A DNA stretch of 36,110 nt, from positions 1-36,110 of the forward strand of contig JBBDRN010000021.1 in the NCBI GenBank assembly GCA_040905445.1, written 5' to 3'. Below, one piece after another: positions 7,787 through 17,815 of the stretch (position 1 is the first letter of the stretch; each line of letters begins with the position of its first letter). A program made the position numbers and the translations under genes. The notes beneath the pieces are model-generated. The model had not been told where the DNA came from. It was given only the letters and a program-made list of their open reading frames with translations, and searched no databases. This DNA is from SKPT01 sp040905445 (GTDB lineage Bacteria; Planctomycetota; Phycisphaerae; Phycisphaerales; Phycisphaeraceae).

Positions 7787-8844
7787 AGCCCGAGGTGATC
7801 AGATCGATCGGATGGGGATTGCTGACCGCCGGGCTCGTGGCGGTGCTCATCATCATCGGCTCGCGCCGGCTCCAGAACTTCGACGCCGCGCTCGTCGGCT
7901 ACACGTTCGCCACACTCTTCGCCTTCTTCGGCGTCACCTACCGCTACGCCATGTGGCTGCACAAGCCGCCGACCGCCCTGTACTTCAAGCGCGGGTGGCA
8001 GATCTTCCTCCAGCCGCGATTCCTGGCCCGCAACCTCGTCGTGTGGGCGCAGCGCCTGGTCTCGGGCTTCGCGTTGAACCGCTTTATCTGGAAGCGCGGG
8101 CCGATGCGCTGGGGCGCCCACTGGCTGATCATGTGGGGCTGTGTGATCGCCGTGCTGATCACGTTCCCGCTCGTGTTCGGCTGGGTCCATTTCGAGATGG
8201 CGGACAACGACTTTGACCACTACACCGCCTACTTCTTCGGGTTTCCGGCGCGCACGTTCCACGTCGACTCGTGGGAAGCCTTCTTCGTCTTCAGTGGCCT
8301 CGTCTGGGCGTCATTCCTCGTCATCGCCGGCGTCATGCTCGCCTTCCGCCGACGCATGCGCGACCACGGCGCCGCGGCCGTGCAGCAGTTCGGCGAAGAC
8401 ATCCTGCCGCTGCTGCTGCTGTTCGCCATCAGCATCACCGGCCTCGCGCTGTGGGCCAGCTACAAGTGGATGCACGGCTACGCCTACGACTTCCTCGCCA
8501 TCCTCCACGCCATCACCGTCATCTTCACCCTCCTCTGGCTGCCGTTCGGCAAGTTCTTTCACATCTTTCAGCGGCCGGCGCAGCTCGGCGTCTCCTTCTA
8601 CAAGGACGCGGGCGAGCGCGGCGACCAGGCTCACTGCGCGCGGTGCGGGGAGGCGTACGCGTCGCAGATTCATGTCGACGACCTGATCACCGTCGAGCGA
8701 CAGCTCGGCTACCGCTACGAGATGAACCCGGCGACCGGCGTCGACCACTACCAGCGGATCTGCCCGCAGTGCCGCCGCGCGATGCTCGCCCTGGCTCAGG
8801 GCCGCATGTGGCAGACGGCCCGCTCTGACGTGGAAACGAGTTGA
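7783..8844 (+). CDS. NarI-like membrane cytochrome b subunit with C-terminal CxxC pairs
   Basis: The 353-residue membrane protein has about six helices in its first 270 residues. Histidines in helices (GAHWLIMWG, FLAILHAITVIFTLLWLPFG followed by KFFHIF) resemble the haem b ligands of NarI/HdrE/DsrM-type quinol-oxidising subunits. After the last helix, a soluble domain has HCARCGE and ICPQCRRAM, two CxxC pairs about 50 residues apart, suggesting a zinc ribbon or rubredoxin-like site not found in NarI. Its start overlaps the nnrS stop, and its stop lies 2 bp before the ATG of the Mo subunit. I infer that it is the quinol-side anchor of the nitrate reductase; assignment of individual haem ligands is not certain. 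Confidence 0.78.
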   Translation: MKPEVIRSIGWGLLTAGLVAVLIIIGSRRLQNFDAALVGYTFATLFAFFGVTYRYAMWLHKPPTALYFKRGWQIFLQPRFLARNLVVWAQRLVSGFALNRFIWKRGPMRWGAHWLIMWGCVIAVLITFPLVFGWVHFEMADNDFDHYTAYFFGFPARTFHVDSWEAFFVFSGLVWASFLVIAGVMLAFRRRMRDHGAAAVQQFGEDILPLLLLFAISITGLALWASYKWMHGYAYDFLAILHAITVIFTLLWLPFGKFFHIFQRPAQLGVSFYKDAGERGDQAHCARCGEAYASQIHVDDLITVERQLGYRYEMNPATGVDHYQRICPQCRRAMLALAQGRMWQTARSDVETS

Positions 8845-8846
8845 CC

Positions 8847-11114
<2,268 letters not shown>

Positions 11115-11122
11115 CCGTTCGC

Positions 11123-11140
11123 CGCCGCCTTCAGGCGGCG
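11123..11140 (+). terminator. GC hairpin between catalytic and Fe-S subunit genes
   Basis: CGCCGCC and GGCGGCG pair perfectly (7 bp) around a TTCA loop, 9 bp after the stop of the catalytic subunit gene. There is no T run, so it is not a clear intrinsic terminator. Within an operon it may act as an mRNA-stabilising or processing element that sets subunit ratios. Confidence 0.4.
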
Positions 11141-11174
11141 CTCAAGCCGCGACCCCGAGACGCGAGCCAACTTC

Positions 11175-11816
11175 ATGCCAGTCCCTGAACACGCGGAGTT
11201 CTTCGTCGACCCCAACCGCTGCATCGGCTGCCAGGCCTGTGTCCAGGCGTGCGCCGAGTGCGACACGCACAAGGGCCGGCCGATGATCCACCTCGAGTAC
11301 ATCGAGCGCAGCGAGTCGCCGCAGACGACGCCCGTCATCTGCATGCACTGCGACTCGCCGACGTGCGCCGAGGTCTGCCCCGCGGACGCGATCAAGAAGA
11401 CCGGCGACGGCGTGGTCCAGTCGGCGCGCAAGCCGCGCTGCATCGCCTGCTCCAACTGCGTCATCGCCTGCCCCTTCGGCGTGCCGAAGATGCAGACGGA
11501 CTTCGAGATGATGATGAAGTGCGACATGTGCTACGACCGCACGAGCGTCGGCAAAAAGCCCATGTGCGCCACCGTCTGCCCCAGCGGCGCGCTCTTTTTC
11601 GGCACACGTGAGCAGGTCGAGCAGCAGCGCCAGCGTTCACGCGCGGTCAACACGTTTCAGTTCGGCGAGCAGACCATCACCACGAAGGTGAACATGATGG
11701 TTCCCGCCGCCGGCACGGCCGAGCACGTTGACGTCACCAGCGCGATGCACGACGAGCCCGACGCCGGCCGGCGCGTGCGCCTCAACGTCCTCGAAGACAG
11801 CATGTTCGAACCGTAA
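11175..11816 (+). CDS. Four-cluster ferredoxin-type electron transfer subunit (NrfC/DmsB-like)
   Basis: The 213-residue protein has the four cysteine groups of NrfC/DmsB/NarH-type subunits: CIGCQACVQAC, CMHCDSPTCAEVCP, CIACSNCVIACP and CDMCYDR..CATVCP, predicting four Fe-S clusters in a chain. No signal peptide is present (NrfC has one), so it should sit in the cytoplasm with the catalytic subunit. I infer that it carries electrons from the membrane subunits to the molybdenum site. The C-terminal 60 residues (NTFQFGEQTITTKVNMMV...) are polar and unlike the classical families. It lies 60 bp after the catalytic gene, with no strong ribosome site. Confidence 0.88.
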   Translation: MPVPEHAEFFVDPNRCIGCQACVQACAECDTHKGRPMIHLEYIERSESPQTTPVICMHCDSPTCAEVCPADAIKKTGDGVVQSARKPRCIACSNCVIACPFGVPKMQTDFEMMMKCDMCYDRTSVGKKPMCATVCPSGALFFGTREQVEQQRQRSRAVNTFQFGEQTITTKVNMMVPAAGTAEHVDVTSAMHDEPDAGRRVRLNVLEDSMFEP

Positions 11817-11974
11817 GGTTAATGCACAATGAGCAATGGACAATGCACAATGCCGGAGCAATGGCCAATGATCACCGTTTTCTGAACGCTCAAGTCCCCG
11901 TTGTGCATTGTGCCTTGTGCATTGTGCATTGTGCATTGTGCATTGTGCATTGTGCCTTTTCCCGGAACCCCACC
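11817..11974 (+). repeat. Inverted arrays of a 7 bp repeat in the leader of the Rieske gene
   Basis: The right array (11902-11957) is eight tandem copies of TGTGCAT, two of them TGTGCCT. The left array (11822-11849) is four copies of the complementary unit, ATGCACA with variants ATGAGCA and ATGGACA, followed by degenerate units to about 11868. The two arrays can pair in the transcript into a long hairpin with a loop of roughly 35-50 nt, ending 17 nt before the Rieske ATG. The 158 bp gap is the longest inside the nitrate cluster. A frame open through the repeat would encode a HCALCIV-type Cys repeat upstream of the Rieske start, which I treat as chance. Confidence 0.85.
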
Positions 11975-12514
11975 ATGCCACGAAAGCCTGACGATCTTTC
12001 GCTCACACCCGACGGCAAGCCCATGGACCAGCAGCCCAAGTGGCGGCAGGACTTCCCCATCGACGTGCCGCAGGACAACTACGTCGCCCGCCGCGACTTC
12101 ACCAAGTTCATGGTGCTCACCAGCGGCGCGTTCGTCTTCGGCCAGGCGTGGATCGGCTTTCACAACCTCATGCGCCGCGCCCGCGGCCAGCCGGCCGAGC
12201 AGGCCATCATGGCCCTCGACGACATCCCCGTCGGCGGCGCGATGAGCTTCCGCTACCCCAGCTACGAGCACTGCCTGCTGCTGCGCCCCGACGAGGACAC
12301 GCTCGTCGCCTTCAACGCCAAGTGCACCCACCTGCACTGCCCCGTTCGGCCGCAGCTCGAGGACAACACGCTCCAGTGCCCGTGCCACAGCGGCTACTTT
12401 GATCTCACCGGCCGACCCGTCGCCGGCCCGCCGCGCCGGCCGCTGCACCGCATCACCCTCGACGTCCGCGACGGCGTCATCTATGCCACCGGCGTGGAGG
12501 TGCAACCGGTATGA
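11975..12514 (+). CDS. Rieske [2Fe-2S] protein with N-terminal twin-arginine anchor
   Basis: The 179-residue protein begins with 35 hydrophilic residues, then ARRDFTKFMVLTSGAFVFGQ, a twin-arginine motif followed by one hydrophobic segment that would act as a Tat signal anchor and place the C-terminal domain outside the cytoplasmic membrane. The Rieske ligands are complete: CTHLHC and CPCHSGYF, i.e. Cys-x-His and Cys-x2-His, with the two extra cysteines of the high-potential type. ATG 11975 was chosen because it follows the repeat array; longer frames run through the repeat. It is inferred to be an electron-transfer subunit of the nitrate reductase complex or its quinol-oxidising partner. The stop overlaps the next start as ATGA. 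Confidence 0.87.
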   Translation: MPRKPDDLSLTPDGKPMDQQPKWRQDFPIDVPQDNYVARRDFTKFMVLTSGAFVFGQAWIGFHNLMRRARGQPAEQAIMALDDIPVGGAMSFRYPSYEHCLLLRPDEDTLVAFNAKCTHLHCPVRPQLEDNTLQCPCHSGYFDLTGRPVAGPPRRPLHRITLDVRDGVIYATGVEVQPV

Positions 12515-12795
12515 ACGAACGCGAAACACAACACCCCCCGCCACACACCCCGCCACGCACCCCGCCACACCGCAAGCGCGCCTTCTCGCGCGAGCAGCGC
12601 ACGACGATCATGTACGGCATCCTCTGCTTCGTGCTCATCCTCGTCGTCGTCCAGCTCTGGCTGCTCACCGCCACCATGCACGCGTACCTTGGCGGCGACG
12701 CGTCGCTGATCATCCCCGCGGGCCTGGCCAGCGTCGTCTGCCTCGCGCTCAACCTCGGCCTGCTGCGCTACCTCTACGCCATGGAACGCCCTTGA
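12511..12795 (+). CDS. Small two-helix membrane protein of the nitrate cluster
   Basis: The 94-residue product has a Pro/His/Arg-rich cytoplasmic start (HPPPHTPPRTPPHRKR, written by three near-identical ACCCCGCCAC repeats in the DNA), then two hydrophobic segments, GILCFVLILVVVQLWLLTAT and IIPAGLASVVCLALNLGLLR. It resembles an uncharacterised small family that I think is DUF6755, but I cannot confirm this. It starts in a 4 bp overlap with the Rieske stop, so it is probably made in step with it and could be a membrane subunit or assembly helper. No cofactor ligands are evident apart from one membrane cysteine. Confidence 0.72.
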   Translation: MNERETQHPPPHTPPRTPPHRKRAFSREQRTTIMYGILCFVLILVVVQLWLLTATMHAYLGGDASLIIPAGLASVVCLALNLGLLRYLYAMERP

Positions 12796-12805
12796 CGGAG
12801 CCACG

Positions 12806-14017
12806 ATGCCCGCCGCACCGACCCATCCGCCCGACACCCCCGCCCCGCCCACAGGCAACGTCTGGCAGCTTACCCTCGGCACCGGCGCCTTCGCCGTCTG
12901 CTTCGCCGTCTTCGGCTCGATCTCCGCCATGATGCCGCAGATCCGCGACGAGCTCGGCCTCAGCCCCATGCAGGTCAGCATCGCGCTGGCCGTCCCCGTC
13001 CTGCTCGGCAGCCTTGGTCGCATTCCGCTCGGCATGCTCACCGATCGTTTCGGCGGCCGCCTCGTCTTCACCGTGGTCATGCTCGCCTCCGCCGCGCCCG
13101 CCATCCTGCTCGGCGTGGTCGACAGCTACGTCGGCCTGCTCGTGTGCGGCTTCTTCGTCGGCCTTGCGCTCGCCAGCTTCTCCGTCGGCGTCGGCTTCGT
13201 CAGTGGCTGGTACCCGCCACAGAAACAGGGCACGGCCTTGGGCATCTATGGCGCCGGCAACGCCGGCCAAGCCCTCGCCGCCTCCACCGCGCCGCTGCTC
13301 GCCGGCGCGCTTGGGTATGCCTGGGGCTTCTGGGTCTTCAGCATCCTCACCGCCGCGTGGGCTGTGCTGTTTCTCGTCAGCGCCCGCAACGCCCCGCGCC
13401 GCGCCCCCCGCCGCACGCTCGCCCAGCTTTTAGAGCCGCTGCGCGCCCCCATGAGCTGGGCGCTGAGCGCCTACTACTTTCTGACGTTCGGCGGCTTCGT
13501 CGCCATGAGCATCTACCTGCCCACGTTCCTGACCGACCTTTTCGACCTCACCCCCGCCGACGCTGGCCTGCGCACCGCCGGTTTCGTCGTGCTCGCCACG
13601 TTCATGCGCCCCGTGGGCGGCACGCTCGCCGACCGCATCGGGGGGGCGACGATCCTCCGCTGGGTGTTCCCCCTCACCGCCGCCCTCGCCCTGCTCATGG
13701 CCGTGCCCCACATGCTCCCGTTCACCCTCGGCGCCCTCGGCATCGCCGCAGCCATCGGCCTCGGCAACGGCGCCGTCTTCAAACTCGTGCCCCAGCACTT
13801 CCCCGCCGCCGTCGGCAGCGTCACCGGCCTCGTCGGCGCCGCCGGCGGCCTCGGCGGCTTCTTCCCGCCGCTCACCGTCGGCCTCATCCGCCAGGCCACC
13901 GGCTCCTACGCGCCGGGCTTCGTCCTGCTCGCCGCCGCCGCCATCGCCTGCCTCCTCCTGCTCTGGCGCATGAACCCGCGCGACGACACCGCCGCGGCCG
14001 TCGCCGCCAATTCGTAA
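12806..14017 (+). CDS. narK: NarK-type nitrate/nitrite transporter (MFS)
   Basis: The 403-residue, twelve-helix major facilitator protein carries the two nitrate signature loops of the NarK/NasA group: GIYGAGNAGQALAAS in helix 5 and GLVGAAGGLGGFFPP in helix 11. The conserved arginines of helices 2 and 8 fit LGRIPLGMLTDRFGG and the matching second-half motif FMRPVGGTLADRIGG. It moves nitrate in by proton symport or exchanges it for nitrite. GGAG 8 nt before ATG 12806 supports the start. The TAA stop overlaps the first possible ATG of the moaA frame. Confidence 0.93.
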   Translation: MPAAPTHPPDTPAPPTGNVWQLTLGTGAFAVCFAVFGSISAMMPQIRDELGLSPMQVSIALAVPVLLGSLGRIPLGMLTDRFGGRLVFTVVMLASAAPAILLGVVDSYVGLLVCGFFVGLALASFSVGVGFVSGWYPPQKQGTALGIYGAGNAGQALAASTAPLLAGALGYAWGFWVFSILTAAWAVLFLVSARNAPRRAPRRTLAQLLEPLRAPMSWALSAYYFLTFGGFVAMSIYLPTFLTDLFDLTPADAGLRTAGFVVLATFMRPVGGTLADRIGGATILRWVFPLTAALALLMAVPHMLPFTLGALGIAAAIGLGNGAVFKLVPQHFPAAVGSVTGLVGAAGGLGGFFPPLTVGLIRQATGSYAPGFVLLAAAAIACLLLLWRMNPRDDTAAAVAANS

Positions 14018-14061
14018 TGCCCCACTTGCGTCGCCCCCCGACCCGCCGATACGAGCCCCGC

Positions 14062-15033
14062 ATGTTTCAAGACGCCCACGCACGACGCATCGGCTACCTC
14101 CGCCTCTCGCTCACCAAGGCGTGCGCGATGCGCTGCACCTATTGCCGGCCCGCCACGCTCACCCACCCGCGCGGCGAGGCCATGCTCAGCGCCGACGAGA
14201 TCGACGCCCTCGTCCGCCACCTCGCCGCCAACCACGGCCTGCACAAGGTCCGGCTAACCGGCGGCGACCCCACCAGCCGACCTGAGCTCACCGACATCAT
14301 CCGCCGCGTCGCCGGCGTGCCCGGCATCACCGACCTCGCCATGACCACCAACGGCCTGACGCTGCCGCACCGCGCCTGCGAATACGCCGCGGCGGGCCTG
14401 CACCGCATCAACCTCTCGCTCGACACGCTCGACCCGCAGCGCTTCGCCCGGCTCACCGGCGTCGATGGCCTCGCCCGCGTGCTCGCCGGCCTCGACGCCG
14501 CCGAAGCCGCGGGCCTCGCGCCCATCCGCATCAACACCGTCGTCGTCCGCGACCAGAACGAGCGCGACCTGCCCAGCCTCGTCCGCTTCGCCGCCAGCCG
14601 CGGCTTCGAGGTGCGCTTCATCGAGCTCATGCCCATGGGCCCGCTCGCCGACCAATGGGCCGACCGCTACGTTCCCGAGGCGCAGATGCGCGCCCGGCTC
14701 GATCCCATCGTGGACCACTGGCAGCCACTCGAGCAGGGTCACGATGCCGCGCGGCGCTATCGCGTGACGCTCGACAACGGGCAGCGCGCGACCGTCGGCT
14801 TCATCACGCCCATGAGCTGCAACTTCTGCGCCGCGTGCAACCGCATCCGCGTCGCCGCCGACGGCGTGCTCTACCCCTGCCTCATGGACGAGCCGGCCCA
14901 CTCGCTGCTGCCGGCGCTGCGTCCGCGTTTCGATGCCGACCACCTCGACGAGCTGATCGCCGCCGGCCTGGCGGGCAAGCGCGCCGAGCACCCACACGAC
15001 GGCTTCGTCGTCATGACCCACATTGGAGGTTGA
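14062..15033 (+). CDS. moaA: MoaA, GTP 3',8-cyclase
   Basis: This radical SAM enzyme makes the first intermediate of molybdopterin from GTP. The N-terminal cluster motif is C-x3-C-x2-C in ACAMRCTYCRP, and the C-terminal second cluster ligands are CNFCAACNRIRVAADGVLYP with a following Cys. The protein ends in the conserved GG (THIGG). The 323-residue form from ATG 14062 (MFQDAHARRIGYLRLSLT) fits the family; ATG 14017, overlapping the narK stop, would add 15 Arg/Pro-rich residues and is less likely. It is the first of the Moco genes that follow the reductase genes on the same strand. Confidence 0.92.
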   Translation: MFQDAHARRIGYLRLSLTKACAMRCTYCRPATLTHPRGEAMLSADEIDALVRHLAANHGLHKVRLTGGDPTSRPELTDIIRRVAGVPGITDLAMTTNGLTLPHRACEYAAAGLHRINLSLDTLDPQRFARLTGVDGLARVLAGLDAAEAAGLAPIRINTVVVRDQNERDLPSLVRFAASRGFEVRFIELMPMGPLADQWADRYVPEAQMRARLDPIVDHWQPLEQGHDAARRYRVTLDNGQRATVGFITPMSCNFCAACNRIRVAADGVLYPCLMDEPAHSLLPALRPRFDADHLDELIAAGLAGKRAEHPHDGFVVMTHIGG

Positions 15034-15035
15034 CC

Positions 15036-15440
15036 GTGAGCCCAGGCCCCGACGCATCCAACGACCCCGCCCCCGCCACCAGCCCCGCCAAGCTGCCCAA
15101 AACCTTCAAGCAGTTCGTCAGCAAGTACCCGGCCCTGGGTGAAGCGCACCAGCGCGTCGGCAAGGAGGTCGAAAACCTCGGCCCGATGGACGCCAAGGCG
15201 TGCGCGCTCGTCAAGATCGGCATCAGCCTCGGCGCCGGGCTCGAGACGGCCGTGCGGTCACATGTCCGACGCGCCATGGAAGCCGGCGCCAGCGAAGAGG
15301 AGGTCGAGCAGGCGATCCTGCTGGGCATGAACACCGTCGGCTTCCCGCGCACCGTCGCGGCGTGGAGCTGGGCGCAGGTGCAGTTCGAGCGCAACCGCGC
15401 CGAGAGTGACATGGAGCAGACCGATGCAGGTGACCGTTAA
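15036..15440 (+). CDS. Carboxymuconolactone decarboxylase/AhpD-like protein
   Basis: The 134-residue protein of the CMD superfamily contains LVKIGISLGAGLETAVRSHV and ALEAGASEEEV-like RAMEAGASEEEVEQAILLGM. The AhpD redox pair CxxC is absent; the only cysteine is Cys53 (DAKACALVKI), so thiol peroxidase chemistry is unlikely. GTG 15036 is supported by GGAGG 6 nt upstream, inside the end of moaA. It overlaps moaD by 17 bp, so it belongs to the Moco transcript. What a CMD protein does between moaA and moaD is unknown. Confidence 0.82.
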   Translation: MSPGPDASNDPAPATSPAKLPKTFKQFVSKYPALGEAHQRVGKEVENLGPMDAKACALVKIGISLGAGLETAVRSHVRRAMEAGASEEEVEQAILLGMNTVGFPRTVAAWSWAQVQFERNRAESDMEQTDAGDR

Positions 15441-15672
15441 GCTCTTTGGACCCCAGGCCCAGCTCGCCGGCTGCGAGACGCTGACGCTGACGCTCGACGC
15501 ACCGCAGCCGACCTGTGGCGATCTGCGTATAGCGCTCGCGGACGCCGCGCCGCCGCTGGCCCCGAGCCTGCCCGCCAGCCGCTTCGCCGTCAACCACGAA
15601 TACGTCCCCGACGATCAGCGCATCAGCACCGATGATGAGCTCGCGCTCATCGGCATGATCAGCGGCGGCTGA
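15424..15672 (+). CDS. moaD: MoaD, molybdopterin synthase sulfur carrier
   Basis: The 82-residue ubiquitin-fold protein ends in the required Gly-Gly (LIGMISGG), which is thiocarboxylated and donates sulfur to precursor Z in the MoaD-MoaE synthase. The fold is supported by VTVKLFGPQAQLAGCETLTL at the N-terminus and FAVNHEYVPDDQRI in the centre. It overlaps the CMD gene and is followed 12 bp later by moaE, its partner subunit. No MoeB-type activating enzyme is seen in the window, so activation must come from elsewhere. Confidence 0.9.
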   Translation: MQVTVKLFGPQAQLAGCETLTLTLDAPQPTCGDLRIALADAAPPLAPSLPASRFAVNHEYVPDDQRISTDDELALIGMISGG

Positions 15673-15684
15673 GAGCAGTTGCAC

Positions 15685-16116
15685 ATGCAAGTCGACGTCG
15701 AGCTACACCCGGGCCCCCTGCCGCCAGCACCACCCTGGCACATCGACACCGCCGGCGCGGCCATCCGCTTCGAAGGTGTCGTTCGCCCCACCGAGCAGGG
15801 CCAGCCGCTTGTGGCGCTCGATTATCAGCAGTACCCGCCCATGACCGAGCGCGAGCTGCGCCGCCTCGCTGAACAGATCGCCCAGCAGCACGGCCTGCTC
15901 GGCCTGCGCGTCGCGCACAGCCACGGCCGCGTCCCCGTCGGCAAGGTCTCCTTCCGCCTCGACGTCGCCTCAAAGCACCGCGCCGAAGGCCTCGCCGCGA
16001 TGGACGCGTTCATCAACCGCCTGAAGCGCGAGGTGCCGCTCTGGAAGCTCCCGGTGTACGCCACCGCCAGCGCCCCCACCAGCGCGCCCACCCATCCCGA
16101 GGGCGCAACGCCATGA
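15685..16116 (+). CDS. moaE: MoaE, molybdopterin synthase catalytic subunit
   Basis: This is the large subunit of molybdopterin synthase, which inserts the dithiolene sulfurs. Recognised by GAAIRFEGVVRP near the N-terminus, ALDYQQYPPMTERELRRLAE, the central HSHGRVPVGKVSF segment, and the active-site lysine region INRLKREVPLWKLPVY at the C-terminus. At 143 residues it is of family length, with a short Ala/Pro/Thr-rich tail. The stop overlaps the moeA start as ATGA (16113-16116), implying translational coupling. ATG 15685 is preferred to TTG 15679. Confidence 0.92.
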   Translation: MQVDVELHPGPLPPAPPWHIDTAGAAIRFEGVVRPTEQGQPLVALDYQQYPPMTERELRRLAEQIAQQHGLLGLRVAHSHGRVPVGKVSFRLDVASKHRAEGLAAMDAFINRLKREVPLWKLPVYATASAPTSAPTHPEGATP

Positions 16117-17321
16117 CCACCACGACCGCACCGCAGACGCCCGCCGCCGCGCTCGCCGCGCTGCTCGATCGGCTCGAGCCGGTCAACACCGAAACGCTTG
16201 CTGCGCACGCCGCGGCCGGCCGCGTCCTCGCCGAGCCTGTGCGCGCGGATCGCGACAGCCCCGCGCACGACGTCTCGGCGATGGACGGCTACGCCGTGCG
16301 CCTCGCCGATTTCGCCGCCACGCAACTCCCCATCGCAGGCGAAGTCATCACCGGCAGTGACCCACCCGCGATGCCGCGCGCCGCCGCGCTGCGCATCTTC
16401 ACCGGCGGCTGCGTGCCCGCGGGTGCCGACGCCGTCATCCGCCGCGAGGACGTCGACGAAAGGCCCGGCCACATTCGACTGAGGGTCCCCGCCGACACCA
16501 TCCGCCGCGGTCAGAACATCCGCCGCCGGGGTGAAAATCTCACCGCCGGCGCGACCGTCCTCGACGCCGGTAACCCCGTCCACCCCGCCGCAGCCGCTGC
16601 GCTCGCGACGTTCGGCCACGCGCGGCCGCTCGTCCACCGGCGCGTGCGCCTCGCCGCGCTCATCACCGGCGACGAGCTACTCCCGCCGACCGCAGCGCCC
16701 GAGCCCTGGCAGCTCCGCGACAGCAACGGCCCGGCCCTGCACGCCATGTTCGCGCACCTCCCCTGGATCGACTGGCAGGGCGCGATCCACGTGCGCGACG
16801 CGCTCGACAAGCTGACCACCGCCGTGCGCGACCGCCTCGCGAGTTGCGACGCCCTGCTGCTGACCGGCGGCGTGTCGATGGGCGACCACGACCACGTGCC
16901 CGCCGCGGTGCGCGCCAGCGGCGGCGAGGTCATCTTTCACAAACTGCCCATCCGCCCCGGCAAGCCGCTGCTCGCGGCCGTCGGCCCGCAAGGCCAGGCC
17001 ATCCTCGGCCTGCCGGGCAACCCCGTCTCCGTCATGGTCACCGCCCGTCGCTTCGCCGCCGCCGCCCTGCGCCAGCGCGCCGGCTTCGCGAGCGCCGACC
17101 CGCCGCGGCCTGTCGTCCGCCTCGTCGACGCCGACGACAAAACCATCCCGCTATGGTGGCACCGCCCTGTGCGCATGACCGCGCCCGGCGAGGCCGAGCT
17201 CGTCGCCACCATGGGCTCAGGCGATGTCGCGAGCACCGCGCGCAGCGACGGCTTCATCGAACTGCCGCCCGACACCGCCGGCAAAGGCCCCTGGCCCTGC
17301 TGGCCTTGGAGCGTCACATGA
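16113..17321 (+). CDS. moeA: MoeA, molybdopterin molybdotransferase
   Basis: MoeA inserts molybdate into adenylylated molybdopterin. The 402-residue protein has the domain I/II start DSPAHDVSAMDGYAVR, the loop FTGGCVPAGADAVIRREDV, domain III with the molybdopterin-binding TGGVSMGDHDHVPA and GLPGNPVSVMVT, and a C-terminal beta domain. The stop overlaps the moaC start in ATGA (17318-17321). The central segment SNGPALHAMF replaces the usual SNS.ML motif, a mild deviation. Confidence 0.93.
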   Translation: MTTTTAPQTPAAALAALLDRLEPVNTETLAAHAAAGRVLAEPVRADRDSPAHDVSAMDGYAVRLADFAATQLPIAGEVITGSDPPAMPRAAALRIFTGGCVPAGADAVIRREDVDERPGHIRLRVPADTIRRGQNIRRRGENLTAGATVLDAGNPVHPAAAAALATFGHARPLVHRRVRLAALITGDELLPPTAAPEPWQLRDSNGPALHAMFAHLPWIDWQGAIHVRDALDKLTTAVRDRLASCDALLLTGGVSMGDHDHVPAAVRASGGEVIFHKLPIRPGKPLLAAVGPQGQAILGLPGNPVSVMVTARRFAAAALRQRAGFASADPPRPVVRLVDADDKTIPLWWHRPVRMTAPGEAELVATMGSGDVASTARSDGFIELPPDTAGKGPWPCWPWSVT

Positions 17322-17815
17322 CCGACAAGCTCACCCACATGGATGACGCCGGCCGGGCGCACATGGTGGACGTCGGCGACAAGGCCGTCACCCGCCGCCG
17401 CGCCGTCGCCGAGGCCCATGTGCGCATCAGCCCGGCCCTCGCCGACGCGATCGAGTCGCACACGCTCGCCAAGGGGAACCTCCTCGACGTCGCCCGTCTC
17501 GCCGGCATCCAAGCCGCCAAGCGCACCGACGAGCTCATCCCGCTCTGTCACAGCCTGCCGCTCGACAGCGTCGACGTCGAGGCGTGGCTCGAGCCCGGCC
17601 TCGTGCGCCTCCGCGCCGCGGCGAGCACGAGTTGGAAGACCGGCGTCGAGATGGAAGCCCTCACCGCCGTCACCGTCGCCGCGCTCACCGTCATCGACAT
17701 GGGCAAGGCCATCGACAAGGCGATGGTCATCGAAGCTGTCCGCGTCGTCGAAAAGACCGGCGGCCGCAGCGGCGACCACCACGTCGACGCGGCCCAGGAT
17801 GACGCCCATGAGTGA
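17318..17815 (+). CDS. moaC: MoaC, cyclic pyranopterin monophosphate synthase
   Basis: MoaC completes precursor Z from the MoaA product. Diagnostic segments are LTHMDDAGRAHMVDVGDKAV, the active-site IPLCHSLPLDSVDVE, and the strongly conserved GVEMEALTAVTVAALTVIDM followed by KAIDK. At 165 residues it is of family length, with a short polar tail. ATG 17318 lies in the ATGA overlap with moeA; the frame is open far upstream but only as an antisense-like shadow of moeA. The stop overlaps the next gene by 8 bp. Confidence 0.95.
   Translation: MTDKLTHMDDAGRAHMVDVGDKAVTRRRAVAEAHVRISPALADAIESHTLAKGNLLDVARLAGIQAAKRTDELIPLCHSLPLDSVDVEAWLEPGLVRLRAAASTSWKTGVEMEALTAVTVAALTVIDMGKAIDKAMVIEAVRVVEKTGGRSGDHHVDAAQDDAHE

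Noticed and set aside
11822..11957. Possible CRISPR array
   Set aside because: The units are 7 bp, directly adjacent and without spacers; no cas genes are present.
11822..11974. N-terminal extension of the Rieske protein encoding HCALCIV repeats
   Set aside because: The peptide repeat is a by-product of the 7 bp DNA repeat; the conserved protein starts at 11975, and the DNA arrangement is inverted arrays, not a conserved peptide.
17540..17575. TGTCACAG...CGACA resembling the operator-like repeat before the kinase gene
   Set aside because: It lies in the conserved CHSLPLDS coding stretch of moaC and is explained by codons.
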